From positions 200,503,173 to 200,567,172 of the forward strand of contig CM030366.1 in the NCBI GenBank assembly GCA_017893485.1: a DNA stretch of 64,000 nucleotides. The letters are read 5' to 3'. This document shows positions 35,010 to 47,179 of this stretch, in pieces. How positions within the stretch are numbered: the first letter of the stretch is position 1; every line of letters starts with the position of its first letter. A program made the translations under genes and the position numbers. This DNA comes from Hemerocallis citrina (taxonomy: Eukaryota > Streptophyta > Magnoliopsida > Asparagales > Asphodelaceae). Below the pieces are notes generated by a model, which saw only the letters and a list, made by a program, of their open reading frames with translations, had not been told where the DNA came from and did not search any database.

Positions 35010-35802
35010 TTGACTAATACTAACAATAACTTGATCTAGAAAACTAACTTCTTTATTAAACGTAATATATCTTGACTAAAATACAATAATTTCATCTGCA
35101 ATATATCGATGCAGCAGTCATTGGATTGAACATCTTTACAAGTCGTATCATATCAGCTATTGACTAATGGATTATAACTTGACCTAAAAATTTAACATCT
35201 TTACTACTCCATACACAACATTTTTGATCCAAATGTTTTTAGATGGAGCCATCATTGGATTTAAGATCTTTCATAACAGTATTCTATCAGCTATTGACTA
35301 ATATAAGATAATTTAATCTAAAAAGTTATTATCATAAAAGCTTAGATCACAACTAATTCCGTTGAGTTTTATTTATCTCATGAAGGTCGTATTTGAGGAA
35401 GAAGGACATAGGCTTGGTTTGATTCGGGAAGTTCACAACTGACCGAAGGGAATCCAGTTTATGATCAGTCTGAGTCATATTCAAATGTTAATTACTTTTT
35501 ACTTTAGCTTACTTCATACTATTATATTTAGATAGGTTGGCTCTTGAAGGCATATATATATATGTGGCTCCGCCAACTGGAGGATGTTGCAATTTTTATT
35601 AGTCGAATTATATCAGCTAGTAACAATGCACAATAATTTAATATGGAAAAACTAATACTCTTACTAATAGTAATATGTCGTTCGTTACTAATACGGAACA
35701 TTTTGTTGCTTTTGCAGTGGTAAATACCACCAAGTTTCCCAATGCACAATAGTTTGATCAAAATGACGTAGATGTAGTCATGTAGTTGTCGTTGGATCTA
35801 AC

Positions 35803-36816
35803 TGTTAATCACCCCGGGAGGGTTTGTGAATAGCGTGATCGTGCGGAATTAAAAATTAAAAAAATAAAGTAAAGTAAATTAAAGTAATGCAAGAGAGACA
35901 AGAAAAACAAACTCAGATGACGCAGCGGTATAACATGGTTCGACCCCCACGTCTACGTCCACACCACCTACTTGTAGCAATTCTCCGCTACAAGCGTTCC
36001 ACTGTACTCAAAAATCCTTAGTACAGTGATTCTCGGATTCAGGCCGAGAGACCTATTATACCCACAGGACTTCTAATTCAAGTCTCGTCAATCTCACCGA
36101 AGTGGAAAAGAAAAGAAAATAAAACTCAAAATCGTTTGAGATCTTGACTAAAGAATACAACCAATTCAACACTCACACTCGGATTGATTATCAATAGATT
36201 AGTTCAAAGTAATTTTCTCAGAAGGGATAGGTGAAAAAGGCACAGTGGATTCGTTCTATTAAATAGAAGAGGAAGTGTATCGATCAAAAAAGGCAACGAT
36301 ACATTCCAAAAAAGATATACAGCCAAGTTGTGGTCGACCGGTCAAAGTGTGCGGTCGATCGTTCATCTCTCTGGGGTAGCTAGAGAGATGAATGGTCGAC
36401 CGCTGTCTTTGCCAACAAAAGTTGCGGTCGACTGCGACGGTCGACCGACCTTAGGTACGGTCGACCGGTTGGTGGCTGTATAAATCGAATTGACTTTGCT
36501 TTCTTACCATAAACTAATCGCTCTTTAATCAATCAATTACAATAAATATCTCACGAAAATATTGCTAAAAATCCAGTCTTGATAGATTGCTTGAAGGACA
36601 ATTAATGTAGAGCTCTTTCCTCTTTTGTTTGTATATGCAATCTCACTTTATTGCTTTTCATTTGCTTGTATATGTAATCTCCCTTTATTACTTTCCTTTT
36701 TTGTATATTTGTAAATCTCTTTTTTATGTTAATTAATCCTGAAAATCTGACACACTAAATTCAAACTTATTAGTACAAGTGGGCACGTTTTGTGCACACC
36801 AAACCAAGAGTCAACA
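35803..36816 (-). mobile_element. Solo LTR, 1014 bp, with 5-bp duplication
   Basis: The plus strand starts TGTTAATCACCCCGGG and ends GAGTCAACA, flanked by CTAAC at 35798-35802 and 36817-36821. No PBS, PPT or coding DNA is inside, so this is an LTR left after recombination. I give the minus strand because a TATTTAATA box (about 36260) lies downstream of the GTCGAC motif array in that direction, as in the copia LTR at 49333. Confidence 0.8.
36333..36470. repeat. Array of GGTCGACCGG-like palindromes
   Basis: Copies or near copies of the self-complementary motif GGTCGACCGG occur near 36335, 36354, 36394, 36424, 36438 and 36459. An inverted pair CATCTCTCT/AGAGAGATG with GTAGCT between lies inside. 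The same motif is clustered in the LTRs at 49333 and 51899. Confidence 0.75.
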
Positions 36817-37379
36817 CTAACATCTTTACCAACTGTATTATATCAGCTATTGACTAATATGTGCAGTACTTGATCTAAAACATTAACATCTTTACGTTAT
36901 ATACCTTGACCAATACACAATAATTTGATATATAAGATTTAGATGTACTCATCACTTGGTTTAACACCTCTACCAATCGCATTATATTAGCAATTAACTA
37001 ATACAATAATTTGATCTAAAAATTACCCGATGTTGTACCGGATTTTATTTAATCAGTGAAAGCAACAAAAAGTTGGTTTGGATTGTCATTGCTGCTCTAG
37101 CTCTAAGTGTCAATGTTATCGATATAATAAGCTTTCGAAAAGACCGGTGGCTATACTAACTAATGCACAATGACTTTGAACTTTTGAATAATGGACTCTT
37201 GAATGAACATACTGAAGTGAAAATTTGCATCACGAAATTTAAGCAGCAATATGAGAGAACATCAATGAGAAAGTGCCTTCCAATTTCATTAACAAGAAAG
37301 TAATGAAAAGTACAGAAGCATCACAGGTTAATCTTCAGTCTCAACATCCAGAGTTAAAATCAGTTGCATTGCCTACAAC

Positions 37380-38100
37380 TTAATCTTCCGCATCAAAATC
37401 TGAGTCATCTGTCACTGGTTCCTCCTCTTCCTCCGAACTACTCACCACATATGTAACCTTTGTCCTGTTTTGCCTCTTCGGTAGGTTCCTTGGTACCGGT
37501 ACTTCACTTGCCCCAGAACTTTCGCTCTCTTCAGGGGATTGTCCTCCAATTCTTCCGAGCACAGAACCACTCTTCTTATTGAAAGGGGATACTCTCATCT
37601 TCCTTACCTTCTTTTCAGGAGACTCAATCTCAACAGGCTTCAGAACATCTGTAATGAGCTTTTGGTTCAGTACAGGCTTCTTTCCCTGAGCCCCACCTCC
37701 TCTTTTCCTTGTGTTAGTTGCAGCAGTAGTAGTTTTAGCCTTTGCATTGGCATTTGCTTGTTTTCTCCCACCTCCTTTCTTCTTCCCTTTAGGGACTTCT
37801 TCGACATCATCATCATCATCGTCATTTTCAATTATGGTTGGTAATTGATCATCATCTTCTTCTTCATCATCTGATATTATTAAGTTTGATTTAGCTTTCC
37901 TTGAAGTAGCTCGTTTACTCGGTTCTTTCCTTACAGCAACATCTTCAGTTTCCATGGCTAAGGGAAAGAGAAAGAGAGAATAACATGGTAGTTGACATAC
38001 CATTCAGAAATAACAATGTGATAAGAACAAGTTACTTACGTTTTTGGTCTGGCGATGAGTCTAGGTTATATGCGGCCAATCGATCTTTCAGTGCTAGCAT

Positions 38101-38134
<34 letters not shown>

Positions 38135-41100
38135 CTCTCCACAATAGTTTTCTAGATTAACATTTAAAAGATTAAAATTCATATATAAGGATCAATGTAT
38201 AAAACTTGACTGGGGTGTAGGCAAACCTTCTTAGGTGCAGTTTTTTTCTGACCACCTCTAGGTTTGGGCTTTCCCGCCTCAGGAGCAATACCTGGATAAA
38301 ACAAAATACAACCTCTCATTGTTACTTGGACTTTGAAGAAATCTTCTGCCTTCTTGTTTCAGACTTTTTTTTCTTAGAAAGGAAAAGAGGTTAGTTACCT
38401 GCATCAGTTGCAGTAGCTGCTGATGTCTTACAGGCATTGACCTTCCTCGGTTTCTTTGGTGCTTGTTTGGAAACTACACCGCCAGCATTCTTCTGCCTTC
38501 TTGTTTCTCCCACCTTCTCTGCCTCAGCATCTTTCCTGTCCAATTCCTACATTCATAGAAAAAATTAGATAAATTGGATTAGAATTAGAAAAACTAAGTA
38601 TTTTTAATACTCACATCTAGTTGCTGTTCAAGAGCATCGAGATCTCTCATCCACAAAGCCCTCGGTGTGGTATTCCTCAACTCATTAAGCTCATGTTCGA
38701 GCTTGTCCTTATCAGCACATATCTGTTGAACTTTCTCCAGTGTCAGAGTTCCTATTGACATGGATAGCAAGTACTCATAATCGCTCGCCTTTACGCCCCC
38801 TCTAACCATTTCTTGGCTCTCCTCATTATCTTCTGTGCCATCTGTGGCTCCGGCAACTGCTACTTCAGCAATATCCTTCTTCTTTGGAAAAGGAGTAAAA
38901 CCCTTCTGGTGCAGCTCAAGGAACAAGTCTGCTCTCTTTCGATTATTTACTATTATCTCGCCTTTAACAACTGCAAGGATGAACCTTACTTTGTTGTCGA
39001 GCTTCAAGAGGTCCAGCTCTAGATTGTCCAGCAAAGCTCTCTGCGCAAATTAACTGTTGTGTTAAAAACCTGAAAAGAACAAATCAATGCACAAAGATCT
39101 TAGAAGCTTACCTTTCTTTTTTCGTAGAATTCTATCCTCAGTTCGTAGAAGTCCTCAAGTACTGCATATAAACACTAGTGTAGGAAGGGAAAACAAAGAG
39201 ATGTAATTTTAAAACCAAAATGCATCATACAAAACTTACTTTGTTCTGGGGTATCATATTTCTTGATGATACCCTTTGAGTCAAACAGGTGCATGTTGGT
39301 AGTGGTGACTGATGTCGTAAGCTTAAATTTCTTTTCTAACCCTTCACCTTTGGCTGCATCCATGTTCTTCTCAGAAAGAATAATCTCAAAATGTACAGTT
39401 GTGTCGTCATTGAACATCTTGATCTCCTGTGTATAATCAAGTTAGAAACGAAATTTCAGTTAGTGTACCGAAATTTGCAGGCAGGAAAGGATAATTTCAT
39501 ATCAAATTCCTTACTTGGATGAATGGTTCTTTGTTCTTATCATCCATTTTTTGCATTGCCTTGAGAAAGTCATGGTACTCCTCAGACCATCTGCGAATTG
39601 GCAACTCCGAAATTCTTAAAGTTGTACCATCAATTTCCTCTATGATACCAGTGATTGTGTAGGTAACACCTGTTTCCTTTTCAGCTGATTTCTCAATTAA
39701 ACCCTGATTTGAGACAAAGCAGTTAGCTATATTAATACAAAATTTCCATTGCCAATTCTAAGAAAAAGGTTCTGCTAAAAAAGTCAGACCTTGAACCCTC
39801 TGTACCATGGGTCCATTGGCTCCATTGGTTCATCATTTAGCAATCTTTTCACATTAGCAATAATATCCCGTGGGTTGTAATTAGGGACGAAGGTGCTCCA
39901 ACCGGTACCAATGCCTTCACTTCCGTTGACTAAAACCATAGGTATAATTGGCATATACCTGAAAATTAAGAGTCAGTAGAGTATAGCATAGGCTTCAGAA
40001 TGAGTATTCCTTAAAAGTGTATTATTTCCAAACATACCATGTAGGTTCAATAGATTGACCATCTTCATTCAAGTAGTTGAGGATAATGTCATCATCTTTG
40101 GGGAATAAAAATCGCGTTATAGGTGACAGGCAAGTGTAAATGTACCTGCCATTAGAGCAATCCTTGCCACCCTGAGAAGAAAACAGAGAATGTCAGTTTA
40201 TCCTATTACTCTAAAACCAGTGCAGAAGACAGAAATTATACAGTTTAGATCTCACTTTATTCCTGGTTCCAAACTGGCCATTTGGTTGCAATAGGTTTAT
40301 ATTGTTGCTGCCCACGAAATCTTGTGCCATTCCAATTATAGTACTGGCAAGACTTGCCTCACCGTGATGGTAAGCCGAATGCTCAGAAACATAACCAGAA
40401 AACTGAGCCACCTATAATGTGCATATAAAGAAATTATAAGTAAAGAACATAAAAACTTGCTTTATAAATATCTCTGTCTGAAAATTCACAAACCTTTGCT
40501 TCCTTGACAAAATTACGCTTGAAAGCGCAAAACAGTATTTTTCTTTGACCGGGTTTGAGCCCATCAACCATAGATGGTATTGACCTTTGCAAATCCGCCA
40601 TAGAGAACAATATCAACTCCTTGTTAACAAAATCAGTATATCTGATTTCCTTTTCCCTTTGATCAAGAAAAGTACCCGGCTGCAAGGATTAATTTAAAAT
40701 AGATTCATTAAGGCTAATGATTGGTGGTGATAGAATTATGGATGGGAAGAAATACTTTATTGATTGATTTATTGATTGAATAAACTAAGTACAATATCTC
40801 TCATATATATAAGAGAGAAGGAAAGACTAAATCAATACATTATTCAATATGGAACTAAAATAATCTCTCATAATATAATATCTAATATAATATCTAACCC
40901 AATCTGACCCAATCCGGACCCGTTTAAAAATAATTTTCAGGTCTAGAAGGAGTTAGAGACTTGGTTCATATTAGTAGTAGTAGTAGTAATAGTTCTTAGG
41001 TGGTGTCTTTTACTTGTGTAGGGCTGTAAATCGGACCCGACGGGATCGGACAACCATATGTTCAAGCTCGAACCGAAATTCTACTCGGACCGGCTTATGT

Positions 41101-44100
41101 CCGGCTCGGTGTAGGTCGGACAAAATTTTTATAGTCCGGACTCGGTTCGATAAAGCATCGGACCGCAATAATACTCGGACAGACTTATGTCCGGCTAGAG
41201 CTCGGTAAAGAATCGGACCTAATAATTTGTTCGAGTTCAGTTCGTATAATAGTTCGGACGGTCCACGGTCGGACCATTTCTCGAGTCGGACTCGGACGGA
41301 CGACGGGCCGTCCTGTTCATTTTACACCCTTATGCTTGTGGTAGTAGGTGTGGTCTGGTTGTTGTTTTCATCTTGAGGATTTAGCGTTATTGTTCCGTTA
41401 TCAACTTATCAATGAAACGGGATGACAACAATCTTCCTATATTCAAAATATATATACACTTATATAGCTACTACATATTTAGACAATCATCAGATGAGGA
41501 AAAATGACTTTTTTATTTTTTCCTTAAATTGTTTTCATAGAAGAACACACAACCTAACATTACAAATTGTAAGTTGGAGTTCACTGAAAACTACTAATAC
41601 AACACTGTTTACTTCCAAGATATCAAATCGACTGATGCTTTTGATTATGAAAAGATAAGTCAATCCATATTTCAAAAGAGATAGACTAAAACTAGTATAA
41701 TAGTTTATTTTCTCGATACATCAAATTAAGACATTCAAAATTCTGATGGGAAGCAATACCTTATCCTGACAAATTATTTCTCTACCCAAATCTGTTACCA
41801 AAACCAACACTTTGATACAATTGTGTCTTTTAGACTATCTAAAACTCATCTTGCAATAGCATGGAAAAAAATCAAGAGTAGAGCAATAAAGAGCATGGTA
41901 ATGCATGATGGAACAATAAAACAAAACCAACAGATAAATTAGGGCAAAAATAAACTAAACTAAAATAAATAAATAAATAAATAAATAATGCCTAGCGCCT
42001 AGCTGCCTAGGCCCCGCTTACAAGGTCTAGGCGCTAGGCCACCAACGGCCGCCCGACTACCGCCTAACGACTTTTAGAACCCTACGGCTAGGATTTGTGT
42101 TTGAAAAGGATTGAAGATATTAGGGTTTTAATTTTGGAGATTTGGGATTAGGGTTTAGGGAAAGATCGAGGGAGGGATGTTGTCGACGAGAGGTGGAGTA
42201 ATTCCGATGAAGACAGGAACCACTCCACCTCGATGACGATGATAAAATTAGTATAAGCCTTATAGTAGTGAAGACTTTGATACCATGATAGGATTAGGGA
42301 TGGGAAGAAATACTTTATTGATTGATTTATTGATTGAATGAACTGAGTACAATATGTCTCCTATATATAGAAGAGAAGGGAATACATTATTCAATATAGG
42401 ATTAAACTAATCTCTCTCATATTATAATATCTAACATAATATTTAACTGGTGGATATATTTGTAGAGTGCTATTTTCTCCTTTGCAATTAATCAACTGCA
42501 TTAAAATCAGTGTGGCTCACTAGTCACTACTAAAGCTTTCGAGCTCTTTGACTGTTCATAGTTCATTTTCTTCGAAGAATAAGCTCTAATTATACTGTCT
42601 TGGCTTCTAAAATTTGTTTGTGTAAATTTTAGAAGCCAAGACTGTTCATAGTTCATTTTCTTCAAAGAATAAGCTCTAATTATACTGTCTTGGCTTCTAA
42701 AATTTGTTTGTGTAAACTTGAAGGGAAATGCTTCCAATATTTCACTTAAAAGTTATACTCACAATGCGATCATTGCAAAATGAAAGTTATGTGTGCGAAA
42801 TCTCGCCTTTATCCTTTACATCCAACATTGTCATTTTAAGGATATTGACATTTTCATAATGCTAGAACTAACAAGAGAGTGAAATTTACATCAATTGTCA
42901 GAAAAAGTAAAACTTGATTCAAATGAAATCCTAACCTAAGTTCTATTTGCATTACCATACTATTACATGACATTATTGGCCAATTATAATAAATCTATAA
43001 AACTCTTAACTCTTGCTAAATGTTAAATTATAAAAGATGTAGCTTTTTTTGTGCAAACTACTAACACTTGCTAAATGTTAAAATATAAAAGATGTAGCTT
43101 TTGTTTGTGCATCCTAAACTCTTATTATTTACAATTTATGAATTTTTGTATTAACAACCTTTTGCATAGATAGCAATGTAAGCATACATCATTTCGTATA
43201 TACATTTCTAAACATACAATGTTTTCTGTTTTATATTTTCCAGAGGGAATGGCATTACCTCAAATTGGCGAAGCCAATTCTTTCTAGCCTCGATCTTCTT
43301 CTTGCTGAAAGCTAGTTCTATAGCATCCCCATCTTGGTCATCTGACCAAATGAAGCTCTTCTTGTGCCTGCCAAGATCACGAAAGTATTCTTTTCCTTCT
43401 TTTGCAGTGCTTGTTCCCAACCCCTGAAATCATAAACATATGAGAGGAGAGCAACCAGAAACATTAAAGTGCAAAAAAGGAAGACATAACTTAGACAACA
43501 TACCTTATAGTACTTTATAGACCAGCCACTGGCATTCCCACTCAAGCTTTCCTTCCATGCTTCATACTCGGGAATTGTATAAAAGGCCAATACCTTCCCA
43601 CTTCTATGTGTTGCCTGCAAAAGCTTATACATTAAATTGAATTCATCCAATAATTCTATCAAAAGATCACCTAGAAGTGTGAAAGAAAGTGACGTACTTT
43701 CACAATAGGGGTGATGAACTCCACCATGAAACCCTTAATTTTAAGCAGTGATGGCCAAAACGAATGAATGAAATTGATGAGAAGTCCCTTGATGTGGGAG
43801 CCATCATGATCCTATATCAACAAAACATGACATGAAAGTATTAACAAACAATACAGATTCCAAAATAAAGGAAAGATCAAAAAGTAAGAATTATTAATAA
43901 GTTAAATTTTTAACTCAAACCTGATCAGTCATAATCATGAGATGACCATATCTCAGTCCCTTCACACTATCATACTGTTTCCCGTGCTGCAAACCTAGAA
44001 TTTGCTTTATGTTTTGAATTTCTGCATTTTCCATTATCTGTTTGTGGCTTGCTTCTCGGACGTTGAGCAATTTTCCTTTTAAGGGGAACACACCATAATG

Positions 44101-46969
44101 GTCCCTTCCAACTTCTGCAACGCCAGCCACCTAAATATTAACATAGAAAGAATATGATTTACGATCCAGTCAATAGTAGACAAAGTCCTAATCAAAGCAA
44201 AAGGAGAATAAATAAATTAAACACTTTATCTCCTTATATTCTATGTTTTAATTGGTTTTTTTCAATTAATACTCCCCCCCCCCCCCCCCCCCCCCCCCCC
44301 CAGTGCGAGTAATTTCTCTTCTGTCTAATTTAGTTAAATTGAGATAAATTTCTGGAATAAGCTGTGTGAAGTTGTGAACTAATAGTACAATGAAGAACCA
44401 CTCACTGCAAGAGCCTTAGCTGAATCCCCCTCCGTTAAGATTAACGTGCACTTTTCAGAATTTTTCCCACCAGCACCATTAGCATCATCAAGTTTAGGGA
44501 TGTTAATATTTTGCCTTTTGGCCCCATCAGTTTTCTTCAACTCCTTGCTCTGCTTAAACTCAGCCCATGCGAGTAGGCTATCCACCACTGCTGATTTATC
44601 CACTGAAAATAAACGGCATTATATATCAGTCTATCACTTAGAAATTAGAAAACAAGATACAGTATATGGTAAGGCTAAATTTATATTAAAAAACACTGAA
44701 TTTTGGGTCATTTTTAAAAAACCGCACTAAGATTTTTTTAGTAAAAAAATCGCACAAAACTATAGTTTAAAAAAAACTCACTTTAACAAAGTTATGTTTC
44801 GATTATGCTAAATTTTAAAAAAACAACTTTCATCTTTCTTTTGTATTTAAAAAAATCACTTTCATCTTTCATTTGTGTTTAAATTAACCCCACTGAACTA
44901 ACCCTAACCCCCTAATCCTAACTCTGTGTATGTTTTTTTAAACTATAATTTTGTGCAGTTTTTTTTATTTTTAAAAAAGCTTAGTGCGGTTTTTTTTAAA
45001 TGGTCCAAAGTTCAGTAGGGTTTTTTAAAATTTACCCATAATAAGATAACAAACAAAACTAATACCAAACTACCAACCTTTTTTAAGGAATTCTTGAGAG
45101 AGCTCACACTTGGAACCGAAGCTTCCTTGACGAGTAGTCAAGGTCTCTTTTGTCTGTGAATCAAATGCAGGGTTGTCAATCAGTGCATTGACAAACACCC
45201 AGAGATAGTTCTTCACATTGTGGACTTTAATGTGTGCATTCTTGTTCTTCTTGTTCACAACCTCAGCCACATGGTTTGCAATTTGGGAAGTAACACAGTC
45301 CACATGGGTTCCTCCTTTTATCGTGTTAATCCCATTAACAAAGCTCACCTGACGAAAAAGAGAAACTTCAATCATATCATAAAGGCTTAAAAAGAAAGTG
45401 AAATTATGTGAATGGTATACCTGTTGGAATTGTCCCTCACTCAAGCTCACACAAATCTCCCATCTGTCATTAACTCTCTCTGCAATTCTTGGAAGGGGCT
45501 GATCTCGGTTTTTGTTAGCAGAATCGAGGTAAAGATTTACATATTCAGCAAAAGACTTGATGGGTACCCGTTTTCCATTCAACTCGACCTTCACACTTTT
45601 TCCTAGGGTTCCAGCTAAGTCAAAAACTCTCTTTTTCATCAGGGCAACAACGTCGTCTTCAAGATGAGTCATGTTAAACTTAGCCAAATCAGGTTTGAAT
45701 GAGACCTTTGTCCAGTTCTCTCCTTCTTTACATTTGGTGATGGAGGGCGTCGTCTTCTTCCCCATGTTATCCGTGAAAATCTACATACAGTAGATTTTGC
45801 AGAACAGATCAAATCACTTTGGTTAACAAAATTTTTTTCTGAGAACGATAATCATAAGAGCATCCACAGTCGTGTGCTATTTATGCATAAAATGCATTTT
45901 ATAGCAAACGACGAGCTGAAGTCATTTGCTATTTATGCATTTTATGCATAAATTGGCTACGGTAGATTGCTATATATGGCACAAAATATAGCTATATGCA
46001 TAATATACGAGACGAAACTTGATATTGCGTCCGACGACTTTTTAAATAAAAAAACATTTAATAAAAACTCCAGAGTCCCAGGCCTACTTGGATGCAACAT
46101 GATGTTGCATACTACTGAGGGGCCCACAAATTTTTTTTTTAATTAAATAAAGTTTTTAATTAATAAAAAAATTATTAAAAAATCCTAAAAAAATCATCTG
46201 ACGTAACTTGAAGTTCCATAGAAATTTTTTATATTAAATTGGTAAAAAAATACCAATCGACAACTGCAGTGAATTGGCCAAATGCTATATGCATTTATGC
46301 ATATATGCATTTTTTAAACAATGACGACCGTGGATGCTCTAATGATATCACAAAATCACAAACTCAATTCAAATCAAAGAAACCAAGAAGCCTAATTTTT
46401 ACCTGCTTATACTTCTTCTGCCGCTTCCCATCTGCCGTCTGGATCACAAACTCCGTCGAGAAAATATTGGTCAGCTTGGCTCCATACCCATTTCTCCCAC
46501 CCGTCGTCTTCTTCACATCATCATCATAATTACTACTTGTCAGCAAATGCCCAAAAATCATCTCCGGCACGTACACACCTTCCTCCTGATGAATCTCCAC
46601 GGGCACCCCATCCCCGTTGTTGTAAACACTGATCAGGTTCTGCTCCGGGTCGATGTCGACTTTTAGGCTGTCCATCGTCGGATCCCGCTGTTTGTTGTCG
46701 GCGGCGTTGACGAGGATCTCGTCGAAGATTTTGTAGAGGCCGGGGACGTAGGAGATTTCTTTAAAGAGCATGGTGGTGGTTGAGTCATCGAGGATCCAGA
46801 GTTTTTGGGTGTGTTTCTCAATGGAGCCGATGTAGGTGTCGGGGCGGAGGAGGATGTGTTCGAGCTGGGTTTTCTTTTGGTAGACTTCTTCGATGGTTTT
46901 CTTGGCGGCGAAGGTGGCGGAGTTGTGGGCGGTGGAGGGTTGGAGGGGGAGCTTGGCGGAGGCTGCCAT
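37380..46969 (-). CDS. TOP2: DNA topoisomerase 2 (type IIA), complete gene, 20 exons
   Basis: Nuclear ATP-dependent enzyme that passes one duplex through another to untangle chromosomes. My exons, 5' to 3': 46969-46403, 45780-45421, 45348-45078, 44602-44406, 44130-43921, 43811-43698, 43614-43504, 43423-43259, 40679-40494, 40411-40256, 40171-40038, 39958-39790, 39703-39515, 39426-39240, 39161-39112, 39040-38615, 38546-38399, 38291-38227, 38151-38040, 37957-37380. All introns are GT-AG, phases agree, and the sum is 4395 bp or 1464 residues, close to other plant TOP2 proteins. Seen motifs: ATPase [10 protein letters not shown] and [15 protein letters not shown] (exon 1), QTK loop at ~374-376, TOPRIM EGDSA at ~457-461 and DxD of TDQDHDGSH at ~534-538, catalytic Arg-Tyr at ~788-789 (GRYIYTCL). 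The C-tail is acidic with basic nuclear-signal-like clusters and a 10-Asp run. No break is seen. Confidence 0.95.
38103..38135 (-). repeat. ATC/GAT triplet repeat coding poly-Asp in TOP2
   Basis: About ten GAT codons in exon 19 give a run of Asp in the disordered C-terminal tail. Trinucleotide runs of this kind vary in length without breaking the frame. Confidence 0.85.
41019..41332. mobile_element. hAT-like MITE nested in the TRIM-like element, 314 bp
   Basis: Ends TAGGGCTGTAAAT and ATTTTACACCCTTA are imperfect inverted repeats. Flanks TACTTGTG (41011-41018) and TGCTTGTG (41333-41340) match at 7 of 8 bases. The interior is rich in TCGGAC/GTCCGA words, a composition seen in widespread plant hAT-like non-autonomous elements. 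Confidence 0.7.
41965..42090 (-). repeat. Dispersed GCCTAGGCGC-type repeat with (TAAA)n
   Basis: A (TAAA)n run (41966-41988) adjoins a block built from GCCTAG/CTAGGC words (CTAGCTGCCTAGGC, GGCGCTAGGCC). On the minus strand it reads as a short unit ending in a TTTA-rich tail, which would suit a SINE-like element, but no promoter box is evident. Confidence 0.4.
42551..42717. repeat. 90-bp tandem duplication with a perfect 17-bp hairpin in TOP2 intron 8
   Basis: ACTGTTCATAGTTCATTTTC starts at 42551 and again at 42641. The first unit ends in CTTGGCTTCTAAAATTT (42599-42615), an 8-base loop and its exact complement (42624-42640). The second unit lacks the complementary arm. Confidence 0.85.
43012..43115. 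repeat. 55-bp tandem duplication in TOP2 intron 8
   Basis: CTTGCTAAATGTTAAA followed by TATAAAAGATGTAGCTTTT occurs at 43012 and 43067. Confidence 0.8.
44274..44301. repeat. Poly-C tract (28 bases) in TOP2 intron 4
   Basis: An uninterrupted run of 28 C. The length is probably unreliable in sequencing and unstable in nature. Confidence 0.9.
44673..45037. mobile_element. Foldback MITE in TOP2 intron 3 (same family as 61293-61671)
   Basis: Inverted ends of about 57 bp: left GGCTAAATTT...AACCGCACTAA, right its imperfect complement ending AAATTTACCC. The centre has TTCATCTTTCATTTGTGTTT and CTAACCCTAACCCCCTAA. No clear target duplication is seen here, unlike the second copy. Confidence 0.75.
45858..46339. 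mobile_element. PIF/Harbinger-type MITE in TOP2 intron 1, 482 bp
   Basis: Inverted ends GAGCATCCACAGTCGTG and its imperfect complement, flanked by TAA (45855-45857, 46340-46342), the 3-bp duplication of PIF/Harbinger (Tourist) elements. The interior has the palindromes ATGCAACATGATGTTGCAT and TATGCATAAA. It makes up most of the 622-bp intron. Confidence 0.82.
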
Positions 46970-47150
46970 GGTTTGGGGATGGATTGAGAGAGAGAGAGAG
47001 AAAGAGAGACACTGATAGTGTGTCAATGGATTTGGGGGAGAGGGGATAAAAGGGGTGTCAACGGTCGGGTGGGTTTGAAATTTGAATTCTGGAGGTTTGG
47101 GCGGGATTTGAAATGGGATAAGGCATAGGATTTTGTGAAAAGTAATGGCA
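46970..47150 (-). promoter_or_regulatory. TOP2 5' UTR and proximal promoter
   Basis: Upstream of the ATG are a CT-rich leader (complement of GAGAGAGAGAGAGAAAGAGA, 46986-47008), an AACGG core (47060-47064) of the kind bound by MYB3R in G2/M genes, and a near-E2F GGGCGGGA (47099-47106). These fit cell-cycle expression known for TOP2, but each is a short match and could be chance. No clear TATA is seen. Confidence 0.4.
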
Positions 47151-47179
47151 GCCTTTGGATTGTCTTGAAATTGAATTTT

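Larger units (their letters stand above)
34820..37050. repeat. Diverged satellite-like repeat array with insertions
   Basis: The string TATCAGCTATTGACTAAT or near variants recurs near 34856, 35153, 35286, 35605 (variant), 36840 and 36987 (variant), each with nearby AATAATTTGATCTA, GATTTAGATGTA and TTAACATCTTTAC. Unit length is about 100-150 bp. Related pieces occur at 29211 and 29930, so the copia element, the MITE at 34871 and the solo LTR at 35803 all interrupt the same array. No gene is present. Confidence 0.7.
40728..42447 (-). mobile_element. TRIM-like short LTR element in TOP2 intron 8
   Basis: Direct repeats of 170 bp (40728-40897) and 162 bp (42286-42447) act as LTRs. Both contain GGGAAGAAATACTTTATTGA and TATATATAG-like TATA strings. 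A PBS-like site adjoins the right one (minus strand TGGTATCAAAG at 42275-42285), so the element is on the minus strand. TGGTGG flanks both sides (40722-40727, 42448-42453), a likely target duplication with a one-base ambiguity. The ~1.39-kb interior has no retroelement ORF and itself carries an hAT-like MITE. It explains most of the 2.58-kb length of TOP2 intron 8. Confidence 0.78.

Noticed and set aside
42507..42737. 76-codon frame with internal protein repeat
   Set aside because: Lies in TOP2 intron 8 and is created by the 90-bp tandem duplication.
46780..47049. Plus-strand Arg/Gly-rich frames opposite TOP2 exon 1
   Set aside because: Shadows of the conserved TOP2 coding strand.
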